A stretch of DNA of 64,000 nucleotides from Streptomyces sp. NBC_01224. GTDB taxonomy: Bacteria; Actinomycetota; Actinomycetes; Streptomycetales; Streptomycetaceae. The translations under genes and the position numbers were made by a program. The stretch is taken from NCBI RefSeq assembly GCF_036002945.1, contig NZ_CP108529.1, forward strand, positions 4,769,001 through 4,833,000, written 5' to 3'. Numbering within the stretch: the stretch's first letter is position 1; every line of letters begins with the position of its first letter. Of the stretch, positions 1 to 7,682 are shown piece after piece. The notes beneath the pieces are model-generated. The model saw nothing but the letters and a program-made list of their open reading frames with translations. It was not told where the DNA came from and did no database searches.

Positions 1-1053
1 GATGCGCACGGCGTCGGCGAGGGCAGAGCGGTGCAGCTTCTCGCCCTGACCGGTCAGCCGGGAGCGCTCCGCGTCCGCCTCGGCCTCCTTGACCTGGGCG
101 ATCCGGCGGGCCTCGGCCTCCTGCTCGGCCTGGTAGCGGGCGGCGTCGGCGGGCTTGCGGACCTTGGTGTCGAGTTCGCGGTCGGTCAGTGCGGCCTGGC
201 GCTGGGCGACCTTCTCCTGCTCCTCCAGAACTTCCTGCTGGCGGGCTGCCTCGGCGAGCGGGCCCGCCGCATTGGCCTTGGCCGCGGCGGCTTCCGTCTC
301 GGCCTTGATCTCGGCCTGCTTGAGGTAGAAGGTCCGCTCGGCGATCGCGATCTCCTCGGCGGCCTTGAGCCGGGCCTGCTCGGAGGCGCGCTTGGCGATC
401 GCCTCGGCGATGTCCGCCTCCTGCTTGGCGCGGGCGGCCTCGGGGCGGCCGAGGTCTTCGAGGTAGGAGCCCTCGGTGGTGATGTCCTGGATCTGGAAGG
501 CGTCCAGGATCAGGCCCTGACCGGAGAGGCTGGCCTCGGCCTCCTCCGCGACCTGGCCGGCGAACGCGGCACGGTCGCGGATGATGTCCTCGACCGACAT
601 CCGGCCCACGATGGCGCGCAGTGCGCCGGAGAGCACCTCCTGGGTGAAGCCGACGATGCCGTCCTGCTGCTGCAGGAATCGCTGTGCCGCGGCCCGGATC
701 GCTTCCTCGCTGCCACCGACCTTGACGATCGCGACGCCTTCGAGGTGGGACTTCACACCGCGCAGGGTGACGGCTCCGCGCACGGCCACCGGGATGTGCC
801 GGCTGGACAGGTCCAGGGTGAACTTCTGCTGGACGAACGGGACGACGAAGACTCCGCCACCGACGACGACCTTCTGGCCGCTGTTGTCGATGCTGGTGCG
901 GCCGGTCACCGGGTCGGTCGACTTCTTGCCGCGGCGTCCCGTGATGATGAACGCCTCGCTGGGCCCGGCGACCTTGTAGCGGGTGATGACGACGAGGGCG
1001 AGCAGTACCAGGAGTACGACGACTCCTATGACTGCGGTCACGACTGGGCTCAT
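1..1053 (-). CDS. Flotillin/SPFH-domain membrane protein, C-terminus outside window
   Basis: Membrane-anchored scaffold of the flotillin (SPFH/band 7) family, expected to organise membrane microdomains. The ATG at 1053 opens a single hydrophobic segment (about residues 4-22). An SPFH domain follows (about 25-200), then a long Ala/Glu/Lys-rich coiled coil with repeated AEA and KAEAE blocks typical of flotillins. 351 codons are visible and the frame is still open at base 1, so 100 or more residues are probably missing. It is the second gene of a pair with the NfeD-like gene upstream (1125-1634), 71 bases away on the same strand. NfeD-flotillin pairing is a widely conserved arrangement. The family call is secure; the client proteins of this copy are unknown. 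Confidence 0.93.
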   Translation of the reverse strand, partial: MSPVVTAVIGVVVLLVLLALVVITRYKVAGPSEAFIITGRRGKKSTDPVTGRTSIDNSGQKVVVGGGVFVVPFVQQKFTLDLSSRHIPVAVRGAVTLRGVKSHLEGVAIVKVGGSEEAIRAAAQRFLQQQDGIVGFTQEVLSGALRAIVGRMSVEDIIRDRAAFAGQVAEEAEASLSGQGLILDAFQIQDITTEGSYLEDLGRPEAARAKQEADIAEAIAKRASEQARLKAAEEIAIAERTFYLKQAEIKAETEAAAAKANAAGPLAEAARQQEVLEEQEKVAQRQAALTDRELDTKVRKPADAARYQAEQEAEARRIAQVKEAEADAERSRLTGQGEKLHRSALADAVRI

Positions 1054-1124
1054 AAGGGTGTCCCCCCTGCCTCCCTGCGGGGACGGCAGCTTGATTTCGG
1101 GCGGTCTATCGGCTCGGGCGGTGG

Positions 1125-1634
1125 TCAGCGCTCGACGGGGCGGACCGCGACCGAGGTGGTCGACAGCGCGGCCTCCACCCAGATCTCGGTGCCGCGTTCG
1201 ACCGGCACCGGGCTCTTCGCCGCCAACTTCACGGTCTGACCGGCAAGTTGCAGCAGGACCTCGCCGTATCCGTCGGCCGGGATGGCCGTGACGACCGACC
1301 CGGACGTACCGACGAGATCGTCGCCGCGGGGTGTGACGCTGGTCTGGTCCCGCATCAGGGCCCGGCTGAACTTCCAGGTCAGCCAGGCCGCGACGATCCC
1401 GGCCAGCACTCCGGCGGCGGTTGCGGCGACCGTGCCGACGCCGGTGGTGCCGAGCACGATCGCGCCGCCGAAGCCGAGCATCGAGAGGAATCCGGCGATG
1501 ACGGGGAGGGACAGGAGGCCGTCGAAGAGGCCGTCCAGTACGCCTCCGAAGAGACCTTCGAGGATGCCGTCGAAGATCAGGGACAGGGCGAGCAGAACGA
1601 TTCCCGCAATGCCGAGACCGAGAAACAAGGTCAC
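1125..1634 (-). CDS. NfeD-like membrane protein, flotillin partner
   Basis: Small integral membrane protein of the NfeD family (about 169 aa). The frame is open upstream to 1727, but the GTG at 1634 is preceded by GGGGAGG at good spacing, and the protein then starts directly with a hydrophobic helix. Two or three membrane segments occupy roughly residues 2-85. The C-terminal 60 residues (DDLVGTSGSVVT, then a PVERGTEIWVE stretch) look like the soluble OB-fold domain of NfeD proteins. NfeD proteins bind or assist flotillins, and the flotillin gene follows immediately. No protease domain of the long-form NfeD is present, so this is the short form. Confidence 0.87.
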   Translation of the reverse strand: MTLFLGLGIAGIVLLALSLIFDGILEGLFGGVLDGLFDGLLSLPVIAGFLSMLGFGGAIVLGTTGVGTVAATAAGVLAGIVAAWLTWKFSRALMRDQTSVTPRGDDLVGTSGSVVTAIPADGYGEVLLQLAGQTVKLAAKSPVPVERGTEIWVEAALSTTSVAVRPVER

Positions 1635-1754
1635 GTGATCACCCTCCCCGATCTCCGAAATCCCCCGAACACGACTCCCCGAACATTTCCGTCGAACTGG
1701 CTGGATGATCCCATACACACCCGGCAACGGATACTGCCGGGTTCCGGCAATCTT

Positions 1755-2240
1755 TTACGCGTCTTTGATGCCGGACAGGTGTTCGGTCAGTGTGTCCAGT
1801 GACTGGAACGTGGCTCCGAGCAGGGCGACATGCTTCCAGCGCAGTACACCGTCCGGCCCGATGAGGAAGACCGCGCGACGCACCCCGATCCCGGGCGCCG
1901 CGACGCCGTACGCCCGGGCGATCTCCCGTCCGGCGTCCGCGAGCAGCGGCATCCGCAGCCCGTGGGCGCGGGCGAACGACTCATGGCTGTCCACACCCTG
2001 TGGACTGATTCCCCAGACCTCCGCGTCGAGCTCGCCGAAGGTCTCCATGCCCGAGGAGTACGAGCAGAGCTGTTTGGTGCACACGGTCGTGTTGTCGCCC
2101 GGGTAGAACGCGAGGACCACGGCACGGCCGCGTGCGGCGGAGAGGGTGTAGTCGCGGCGCTCGAACGTCTCGCCGGTCAGCGCACCGCCCGGCAGTGTGA
2201 AGTCCTGGACGGTACTGCCGAGTTGTGGTGACGATCCCAT
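1755..2240 (-). CDS. Peroxiredoxin, PrxQ/BCP type
   Basis: Thiol peroxidase of the AhpC/TSA fold (161 aa) that reduces peroxides with a cysteine. The motif PGDNTTVCTKQLC gives the peroxidatic Cys54 (T-x-x-C context) and a second Cys59 four residues later, the C-x4-C spacing of PrxQ/BCP enzymes that resolve intramolecularly. The start at 2240 follows a GGAGG box (CCACGGAGGAAACGAC before ATG); the frame stays open upstream without coding character. It is a single gene transcribed away from the hydrolase at 2338. The reductant is probably thioredoxin by family analogy. Confidence 0.92.
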   Translation of the reverse strand: MGSSPQLGSTVQDFTLPGGALTGETFERRDYTLSAARGRAVVLAFYPGDNTTVCTKQLCSYSSGMETFGELDAEVWGISPQGVDSHESFARAHGLRMPLLADAGREIARAYGVAAPGIGVRRAVFLIGPDGVLRWKHVALLGATFQSLDTLTEHLSGIKDA

Positions 2241-2337
2241 GTCGTTTCCTCCGTGGTCCGGTGCTGCGGAAGTCTTCCGGTTCGTGTTCCGTACAGCATG
2301 CTCGTCACGGGTCCGGCTCCCGCACCAGGAGGCACGT

Positions 2338-3120
2338 ATGACAGAACCGTCGTCCGCCGTCCGCCCGTCCGCGGCCGTGTTCCTGCTGCACGGCGGCGCG
2401 GAGACGGGCCTGGGCCCGCCCCCGCCCGGCCCGCTGAACCTGCCCGCCGTGCGGTTGCGCCCGTTCGCGCGGGCCATCGCCGCGGCGACGGGCGACGGCG
2501 CAACGGGCGTTCTCGTACACACCGCCCGCTACACCCACCGCGGCTGGAACGGCCCCCGCGAGGACCCCTTCCACGACGTCCTGGCCGCCCTCGACACCCT
2601 GCGCCGCGACGTCGGCGAGATCCCGGTGGTCCTGGTCGGCCACTCGATGGGCGCCCGCGCCGCCCTCCGCGCCGCCGGTCATCCGCTGGTACGCGGGGTG
2701 GTCGGCCTCGCCCCGTGGTGTCCGGCCGACGATCCGGTCACCCAGCTCGGCGGCCGCGATGTCGTCCTGCTGCACAGCACCCGCGACCGCATCACGAGCC
2801 CCCGGACATCCCAGTCCTTCACCGGCCGCGCCCGCCGCGCCGGTGCCCACACCTGTCTGGTCGCGATCCGGCGCAGCGACCACGCGATGCTCCGGCGCGC
2901 CCGGACCTGGCACGCGCTGACGACACGGATCGCCACCGGCCTGCTGGGTCTGGCCCCGCTCCCCGAGTCGGTCGCGACCGCACTCCGGCTCCCGTCGGAC
3001 GCTCCGGCGACGCACGGAACCCTCGACCTCGACCGGCTCGACCTCGACCGGCTGGACCTCGACCGGCCGGACTACGCCTGGACCGGGCGCAGCTCCGGGC
3101 CGGCCATCGGGAATCGGTAG
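2338..3120 (+). CDS. Alpha/beta hydrolase with C-terminal LDLDR repeats
   Basis: Predicted soluble alpha/beta hydrolase (260 aa). The ATG at 2338 follows a perfect AGGAGG box. The nucleophile elbow GHSMG is present, with an N-terminal LLHGG oxyanion-type motif and a late SDHAM histidine context, so a Ser-Asp-His triad is likely. Between about residues 228 and 246 the same five to six residues recur (LDLDR three times), matched by near-perfect repeats in the DNA; this tail is not part of the fold. The 3' end overlaps the convergent GNAT gene by 49 bases. The substrate is unknown. Confidence 0.85.
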   Translation: MTEPSSAVRPSAAVFLLHGGAETGLGPPPPGPLNLPAVRLRPFARAIAAATGDGATGVLVHTARYTHRGWNGPREDPFHDVLAALDTLRRDVGEIPVVLVGHSMGARAALRAAGHPLVRGVVGLAPWCPADDPVTQLGGRDVVLLHSTRDRITSPRTSQSFTGRARRAGAHTCLVAIRRSDHAMLRRARTWHALTTRIATGLLGLAPLPESVATALRLPSDAPATHGTLDLDRLDLDRLDLDRPDYAWTGRSSGPAIGNR

Positions 3121-3533
3121 ACCGTCGACTCCCTCGCCCGGAAGCCCAGACGCTCGTACAGCCGGTTCGCGGCGGCGCGGTCCGGCCGGGAGGTGAGGTC
3201 GACGGTCCGCGCACCCGCCTCCCGGGCCAGCGTCAGCGCCTCCTGTGTCAGCAGGGCCGCGATCCCCTGCCCGCGGGCTTCGGTGTCGACCACGACGTCT
3301 TCGATACGGGCCCGCAGCCCGGTCGGGACGGGAAGCAGAAGCAGCGTCAGTGTTCCGACGACGCTGCCCGCGGCACGAGCGACGAGCACCGTGTTCGTCT
3401 CGCACCGCACCAGCCGGTCGACCGCCTCCTGATCCAGTGGACGGGCGGTCGAGGACAGCTGGGGCAACAGCCGGGCGAAGGCGGCCACGATCTCCCCAGT
3501 CGCTTCGTGGACGATCTCTACGTCGACGCTCAT
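3072..3533 (-). CDS. GNAT family N-acetyltransferase
   Basis: A 153-aa acyl-CoA-dependent N-acetyltransferase. The acetyl-CoA binding motif A is clear: IEDVVVDTEARGQGIAALL (V-x-x-x-x-R-G-x-G/A), followed by ANRLYERLGF, the usual motif B with tyrosine as likely general acid. It is a single-domain protein of normal family length. It converges with the hydrolase at 2338, their ends overlapping. The substrate cannot be inferred. Confidence 0.88.
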   Translation of the reverse strand: MSVDVEIVHEATGEIVAAFARLLPQLSSTARPLDQEAVDRLVRCETNTVLVARAAGSVVGTLTLLLLPVPTGLRARIEDVVVDTEARGQGIAALLTQEALTLAREAGARTVDLTSRPDRAAANRLYERLGFRARESTVYRFPMAGPELRPVQA

Positions 3534-3619
3534 GACGCGGAGCCTATAGCGGGCGGTGGGGGAGGTGTCGTGGTGCAGGGGCGGGGGAACGGGCGCACCC
3601 TGGTAGGGAGGTGATCGTC

Positions 3620-3892
3620 ATGACGAAGACGACTGTCGGGTGGCATGTGGACATGGAATTCGAGGAGGACTCCCACCGCACCCGTGCGGCCGCCCTGGTG
3701 CGGCTTCCGGACGGGAACGAGGTGCGGGCCCATGGATATGCGAGCCGTCACCCCTCCGACAAGGAACAGCCGAGGGTCGGCGAGGAGATCGCGGGAGCCA
3801 GAGCACTCAATGAGCTGGCGATGAAGATGCTGACGAAGGCGCACGACGAGATCGACGAGGCGTCCGGCCGGACATCGCACCCGCTCACCTGA
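3620..3892 (+). CDS. DUF1876 (dsRBD-like fold) small protein
   Basis: A 90-aa protein matching the DUF1876 family common in actinobacteria: the N-terminus KTTVGWHVDMEFEED, a central RLPDGNEVRAHGYA strand pair, and a helical ALNELAMKML tail. The ATG at 3620 is preferred over the in-frame GTG at 3611 because GGGAGG lies about eight bases upstream of it. Its stop overlaps the end of the TetR relic on the other strand. The function is unknown; members are often thought to respond to stress, but nothing here shows that. Confidence 0.85.
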   Translation: MTKTTVGWHVDMEFEEDSHRTRAAALVRLPDGNEVRAHGYASRHPSDKEQPRVGEEIAGARALNELAMKMLTKAHDEIDEASGRTSHPLT

Positions 3893-4245
3893 GGCCCCCG
3901 CCTGCGAGCCGCCGGCCCCCGGGGGCGTAGTGGCCCAGGAACATGTCGACGCCGCTCGTGACCGGACGGTCCGTGGTGGCATCGTCGATGGCTGTTCCGT
4001 ACGAGCTGAAGACCATGTGAGGTAAGACCAGTAGCGCGTACAGCCGAGTGATCGCCGTTTCGAGGTCGGAGATGTCCAGCCGGCCCCGTTCCGCGAGGCT
4101 GCGCCACGGCCGGGCGGTGACCCGCGGGGCCGTGGCGCAGCCATGCCCCGGCAAGTTCCGGGAAGCGGTGGAGTTCGGCGGCCACGAGGTTGCGCAGGGC
4201 GATGACGTCGGCGTTGCCGCGTACGGCGGACACCCGGGCGCGGGG
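3885..4245 (-). pseudogene. TetR-family regulator relic, no HTH, frameshifted
   Basis: Two minus-strand frames each carry half of a TetR C-terminal domain. The upstream half reads GNADVIALRNLVAAELHRFP followed by ELAGAWLRHGP. After about base 4125 the match jumps to another frame, LAERGRLDISDLETAI followed by TRLYALLVLPHMVF and ending VDMFLGHYAP. This is the usual ligand-domain pattern (helices 6-9). No DNA-binding helix-turn-helix precedes it; DNA upstream of about 4245 does not resemble TetR in any frame. The gene is therefore truncated and frameshifted, and it cannot give a working repressor. Confidence 0.7.
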
Positions 4246-4377
4246 CTGCGGGGAAGCCCGGGCCCGTCCGGCGAATGAGGACGTGAGGGGGCCCGGCTGC
4301 GGATGCGTGGCAGCGGCGGGCGGTCGACGATTGATTGCCGGGCAGCGGGACGTCCGTGTCCGTCCCAGGAGGTTGAC

Positions 4378-6084
4378 GTGCAGGCCGATGCGTACGCCGA
4401 CAGCGTGGTGCCGTTCGATCCCACGACCCTGGCGGCCCTGGTCGACGGCACCATGGCCGGTGTGGGCGTGCTCGACACGGGGCTGCGCTATCTCTACGTC
4501 AACCCGGCCCTCGAACGGCTCAACGGCATTCCGGCCGCCGAACACCTCGGGCGCACCGTTTCCGAGGTCCTCCCGGGAGTCGACGCGGGCGAGGACATGT
4601 TGCGGGCCGTGCTCGCCGACGGGAAGCCCCGCGAGATCACGTCCAGCGGAGTCACCGCCGCCGCGGCGGGCTCGGTGCGGCGGTACTGGCACGGGGCGTA
4701 CCACCGGCTGGAGGTCGGCGGGCGGATCGTGGGCGTGGCCGGGATCGTGCTGGAGGTCATGGCCTCGGACAAGGGGCGGCGCGAGCTGGAACAGGCCCGG
4801 CGGCATCTGACCATGCTCGACACAGCGGCCGCCCGGATCGGCACCACGCTCGACATGGACACCACCTGTGCGGAGCTCGTCGACCTCGTCGTGCCGGGGC
4901 TGGCGGACCTTGCCACGGTCGAGGTGTTCCCGCCCGACGTCGCCGCCCCGGTACGCCCCGCGCCCGCCGGTGTGCTGCGACTGCGCAGGGCGGCGCTGAC
5001 GGCGGTGGCCGGGCTGCGCGACGAGCTGCCGGGATTCGGACTGACCGGTGAGTACGTCGACTACCAGGAGGGTGCGGCCGTACAGCGCTGTCTGGCGGCC
5101 AACCAACCGGTCGTGGAGAACCACACGACCGACGAAGAGCTCGCCCGCTCCGCCCCCGCCCCCGAACGGGTCGCCGCCTACCGCGCCCTGGGGATGCATT
5201 CGGCGGTCATCGTGCCCGTCGCCGTACGCGGCCGTCCGCTCGGCGTCCTCGGCCTGATCAGGGCGGGGGACTCACCGGCCTTCACGGACGAGGACGTGGT
5301 GGTCGCCCGGGAACTCGCCGCCCGGGCCGCCGTCGATCTCGACCACGCCCGCCGGTATGCCCACGAGCACACCATCGCCCTGGAGCTGCAGCGCTCCCTG
5401 CTGTCCGAGCCGCGCCCGCCGCACCCGCACATCGAGATCGCCACCCGCTATCTGCCGGCCGACCGGAGCGTGATGGTCGGCGGCGACTGGTTCGACGTCA
5501 TCCCGCTGCGGGACGGGCGGCATCTGAAGGCGATGGGCGATGTGATGGGCCACGGGGTGGAGGCGGCGGTCGCCATGAGCCACTACCGCTCGCTGCTGCG
5601 GATGCTCGCCGACGACGATCTGCCGCCGCACCGCATCCTGGAACAGCTGGACCGGATGGTCGAACGGTCCGGGCTGGACCGGGCGGCGACCTGTCTGCTG
5701 GCCGTCGTCGACCGGTTCGGCGGGGCGTGCGACGTGGCGAGCGCCGGGCATCTGCCGCCGGTGCTCATCGACCCGGGGAAGGCGGGAACCAGGGTGTGCG
5801 ACGAGGTACCGGTGGGCCCGCCGCTGGGCACCGGCTTCGGCGGGTACCGGACGACGTCGGTGGAGATCGGGCCGGGCACGGTGCTGTTCATGTACACCGA
5901 CGGCCTGGTGGAGCGGCGAGGCGAGGACATAGACATCTCGATCGGCCGCCTCAGGGAACTGACCCTGCCCGCGGGCGGGAGCCTGGAGGACCTGCTGGAC
6001 GACGTCCTCGAACGGTTCGGACCGGGTGCGGAGGACGACATAGCGGTACTGGCCTCGCGCACCCGCCACCGCGCCACCCCCTGA
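4378..6084 (+). CDS. PAS-GAF-SpoIIE (PP2C-type) serine phosphatase
   Basis: Cytoplasmic multi-sensor protein phosphatase of 568 aa. The GTG at 4378 directly follows AGGAGGTTGAC; upstream in-frame codons lack coding character. An N-terminal PAS domain (about residues 12-115, LDTGLRYLYVNPALERLNGI) precedes a GAF domain (about 150-315). The SpoIIE/PP2C catalytic domain (about 345-560) shows the metal motifs GGDWFDVI, GDVMGHGVEAA, YTDGLVERRG and EDDIAVLA. Such proteins usually dephosphorylate anti-anti-sigma factors in sigma-B/SigF-like partner switches. No anti-sigma or HATPase gene adjoins it, so its partner is elsewhere. Confidence 0.93.
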   Translation: MQADAYADSVVPFDPTTLAALVDGTMAGVGVLDTGLRYLYVNPALERLNGIPAAEHLGRTVSEVLPGVDAGEDMLRAVLADGKPREITSSGVTAAAAGSVRRYWHGAYHRLEVGGRIVGVAGIVLEVMASDKGRRELEQARRHLTMLDTAAARIGTTLDMDTTCAELVDLVVPGLADLATVEVFPPDVAAPVRPAPAGVLRLRRAALTAVAGLRDELPGFGLTGEYVDYQEGAAVQRCLAANQPVVENHTTDEELARSAPAPERVAAYRALGMHSAVIVPVAVRGRPLGVLGLIRAGDSPAFTDEDVVVARELAARAAVDLDHARRYAHEHTIALELQRSLLSEPRPPHPHIEIATRYLPADRSVMVGGDWFDVIPLRDGRHLKAMGDVMGHGVEAAVAMSHYRSLLRMLADDDLPPHRILEQLDRMVERSGLDRAATCLLAVVDRFGGACDVASAGHLPPVLIDPGKAGTRVCDEVPVGPPLGTGFGGYRTTSVEIGPGTVLFMYTDGLVERRGEDIDISIGRLRELTLPAGGSLEDLLDDVLERFGPGAEDDIAVLASRTRHRATP

Positions 6085-6113
6085 TCCGGGCCGCCGCCGG
6101 AAGGGACAACAGG

Positions 6114-6962
6114 TCAGCCCAGCTCCAGGCTGGTGATGCCGAACAGCCCGGCGTGGTCGACGTCCGGTGTGGGGCCCGTGTACATCCGGGCGGTCTCGAA
6201 CGACGGGGTGAGGCCCAGCTGTTCCGCGAGGTGCACGGCGGCCGGGTTGATGTCGGGTACGTCGATCGCCACCGGGGTACCGGGGTCGGTGGCCGCGAGC
6301 GCGCCGACCAGGGCGCCCGCCACCTCGGGCGACTCCGCGTACACGGGACCGATGCGGGACGACGTGCGGCAGGGCCGCATCACGGCGAGACCCCGCAGCT
6401 CCCCGTCGCGGACGGCGGCGAGCGAGGTGCGTGCGGGCCCGGCGATCCACGGTGCGAGGAAGCTGTCGCGGTCGGCGGGGAAGAAGCGGCGGTCGTAGGA
6501 GGCCAGTTGACCGAAGGGGAGGGTGCGGGCATCGACGAGAGCGGTGCCGGCCGGGGCGGTCGGGGCGGCGGGGGGCAGGCCCTCGTAACGCATGTTCGTC
6601 CATACGGAACGGAAGCCGGATCTACGGTAGTTGGGCTGCTGGTCCACCACGCCGTCCAGCCCGACGTTGCGCCCGTCCAGCCGTGCCATGCCAGCCCGCC
6701 ACAGCTGGATGCCGTAGCCCCGGCCGCGCAGCTCGGGACGGGTGAGGTAGAAGCCGAGGAACCCGAAGCCGGAGCCGTAGCGCACCACGGAGACGCAGGA
6801 GACCGGTTCGCCGTCGAGCCGGCCGATCAGGAAGCCGCGCGGGTCGGCGGCGAAGAAGGCGTGGCGGTCGGTCAGGCCGGGATTCCAGCCCTCAGCGTGG
6901 GCCCATTCGGTCAGCATCGTGAGGTCGTCGGCGCTTGCGGTGGTGATCTCGAAGTTCGGCAC
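6114..6962 (-). CDS. Two-domain GNAT N-acetyltransferase
   Basis: A 282-aa protein with an N-terminal GNAT domain (motif A TRPELRGRGYGIQLW, about residues 85-100) and a C-terminal second acetyltransferase-like half ending in the ARMYTGPTPDVDHAGLFGIT block, as in the YitH/Acetyltransf_18 group. I chose GTG 6962; the frame is open to 7040, but that part overlaps an intergenic repeat. It converges on the phosphatase gene 30 bases away. The substrate is unknown. Confidence 0.85.
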   Translation of the reverse strand: MPNFEITTASADDLTMLTEWAHAEGWNPGLTDRHAFFAADPRGFLIGRLDGEPVSCVSVVRYGSGFGFLGFYLTRPELRGRGYGIQLWRAGMARLDGRNVGLDGVVDQQPNYRRSGFRSVWTNMRYEGLPPAAPTAPAGTALVDARTLPFGQLASYDRRFFPADRDSFLAPWIAGPARTSLAAVRDGELRGLAVMRPCRTSSRIGPVYAESPEVAGALVGALAATDPGTPVAIDVPDINPAAVHLAEQLGLTPSFETARMYTGPTPDVDHAGLFGITSLELG

Positions 6963-7014
6963 GGGGCACCTGTACCCCGCGGGCGATCGGTTCAACTGTG
7001 GTTTTCCCGTCACC

Positions 7015-7060
7015 ACCCGGGGTGAGGGTTTTGTCCTCAAGCGCCGGACGGGGCCCGCCC
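7015..7060. repeat. Streptomyces-type intergenic repeat (CTCAAGCGCCGGACGGG)
   Basis: The gap between two minus-strand genes carries GGGTTTTGTCCTCAAGCGCC followed by GGACGGG, and its context GGGCCCGCCCGGCGGACC can fold back. I recall short sequences of the type TTGTCCTCAAGCGCCGGACGGGC as frequent intergenic elements in Streptomyces genomes. The identification rests on memory of that motif and not on a search. Confidence 0.45.
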
Positions 7061-7076
7061 GGCGGACCGGCGCGGG

Positions 7077-7682
7077 TCAGACGAACAGGAACGCGCCCGC
7101 CGTCGTGGCCCCCAGCGACGCCCCGGCGACGGTCTGCGCCACCGAGTGGTACCCGAGCGCGACACGCGACCAGCACACGGCGACCGTCATCGCGTACGCG
7201 AGCAGCCACCACGACGAGTGGACCGGGGCGAGCAGTGCGACGACGGCCGAGGCGACCGCGGCGTCCACCGAGATCTTCCAGACCGTGTTCACGGCCAGGA
7301 GGACCACGGTCATCGCCCAGAGGGCGAGCATCGCCACGAGGATGCCGGTGGGGGCGTGGCCGAGGACCATCATCACCGAACCGGCGCCTACGGAACCGAG
7401 GATGACGAAGAAGATCGGGGCCCGCTTGGTGCGGTCGACGACATGACGGTCGCCCCAGGTGCCGCGCCCGCGCTCCCATTCGATGTACCCGGCAGGAACG
7501 ATCCCGGCACACAGGGCACCGAGGAACCCCCAGAGCAGACCGGTCCAGTGACCGGCGGCGGCCAGGCCGATGCCGAGCATGCCGACCAGCAGGACGTTGC
7601 GGGGCTGGAAGACATCGGTGACGGTGCGCGCGACGCCGGTGCTCGGCGATGCGGGGGCGTCGGTGGTGTCGGTGGGGGTCAT
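7077..7682 (-). CDS. PAP2-superfamily-like integral membrane protein
   Basis: A 201-aa protein with about five membrane helices. The C-terminal CWSRVALGYHSVAQTVAG resembles the third phosphatase motif of PAP2 enzymes (S-R-x-x-x-G-x-H-x-x-x-D), but the last acidic residue is Gln here, so activity is doubtful. Its ATG overlaps the stop of the upstream MAB_1171c-like gene (ATGA), with GGAGGAGA as ribosome site. It is the last gene of a four-gene operon with XRE and ImmA/IrrE-type proteins. Its role may be lipid-linked, but this is inference. Confidence 0.75.
   Translation of the reverse strand: MTPTDTTDAPASPSTGVARTVTDVFQPRNVLLVGMLGIGLAAAGHWTGLLWGFLGALCAGIVPAGYIEWERGRGTWGDRHVVDRTKRAPIFFVILGSVGAGSVMMVLGHAPTGILVAMLALWAMTVVLLAVNTVWKISVDAAVASAVVALLAPVHSSWWLLAYAMTVAVCWSRVALGYHSVAQTVAGASLGATTAGAFLFV

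Noticed and set aside
31..1239. Long plus-strand open frame at the left end
   Set aside because: It is antisense to the flotillin gene, whose minus-strand translation has a clear SPFH domain and coiled coil; high GC keeps the opposite frame open.
2305..3405. 366-aa minus-strand frame over the hydrolase
   Set aside because: It reads as low-complexity Arg/Gly/Ala and is antisense to a well-supported alpha/beta hydrolase and in another frame to the GNAT gene.
5272..6603. 443-aa minus-strand frame across the phosphatase and acetyltransferase
   Set aside because: It spans two real genes in shadow frames and shows no domain.
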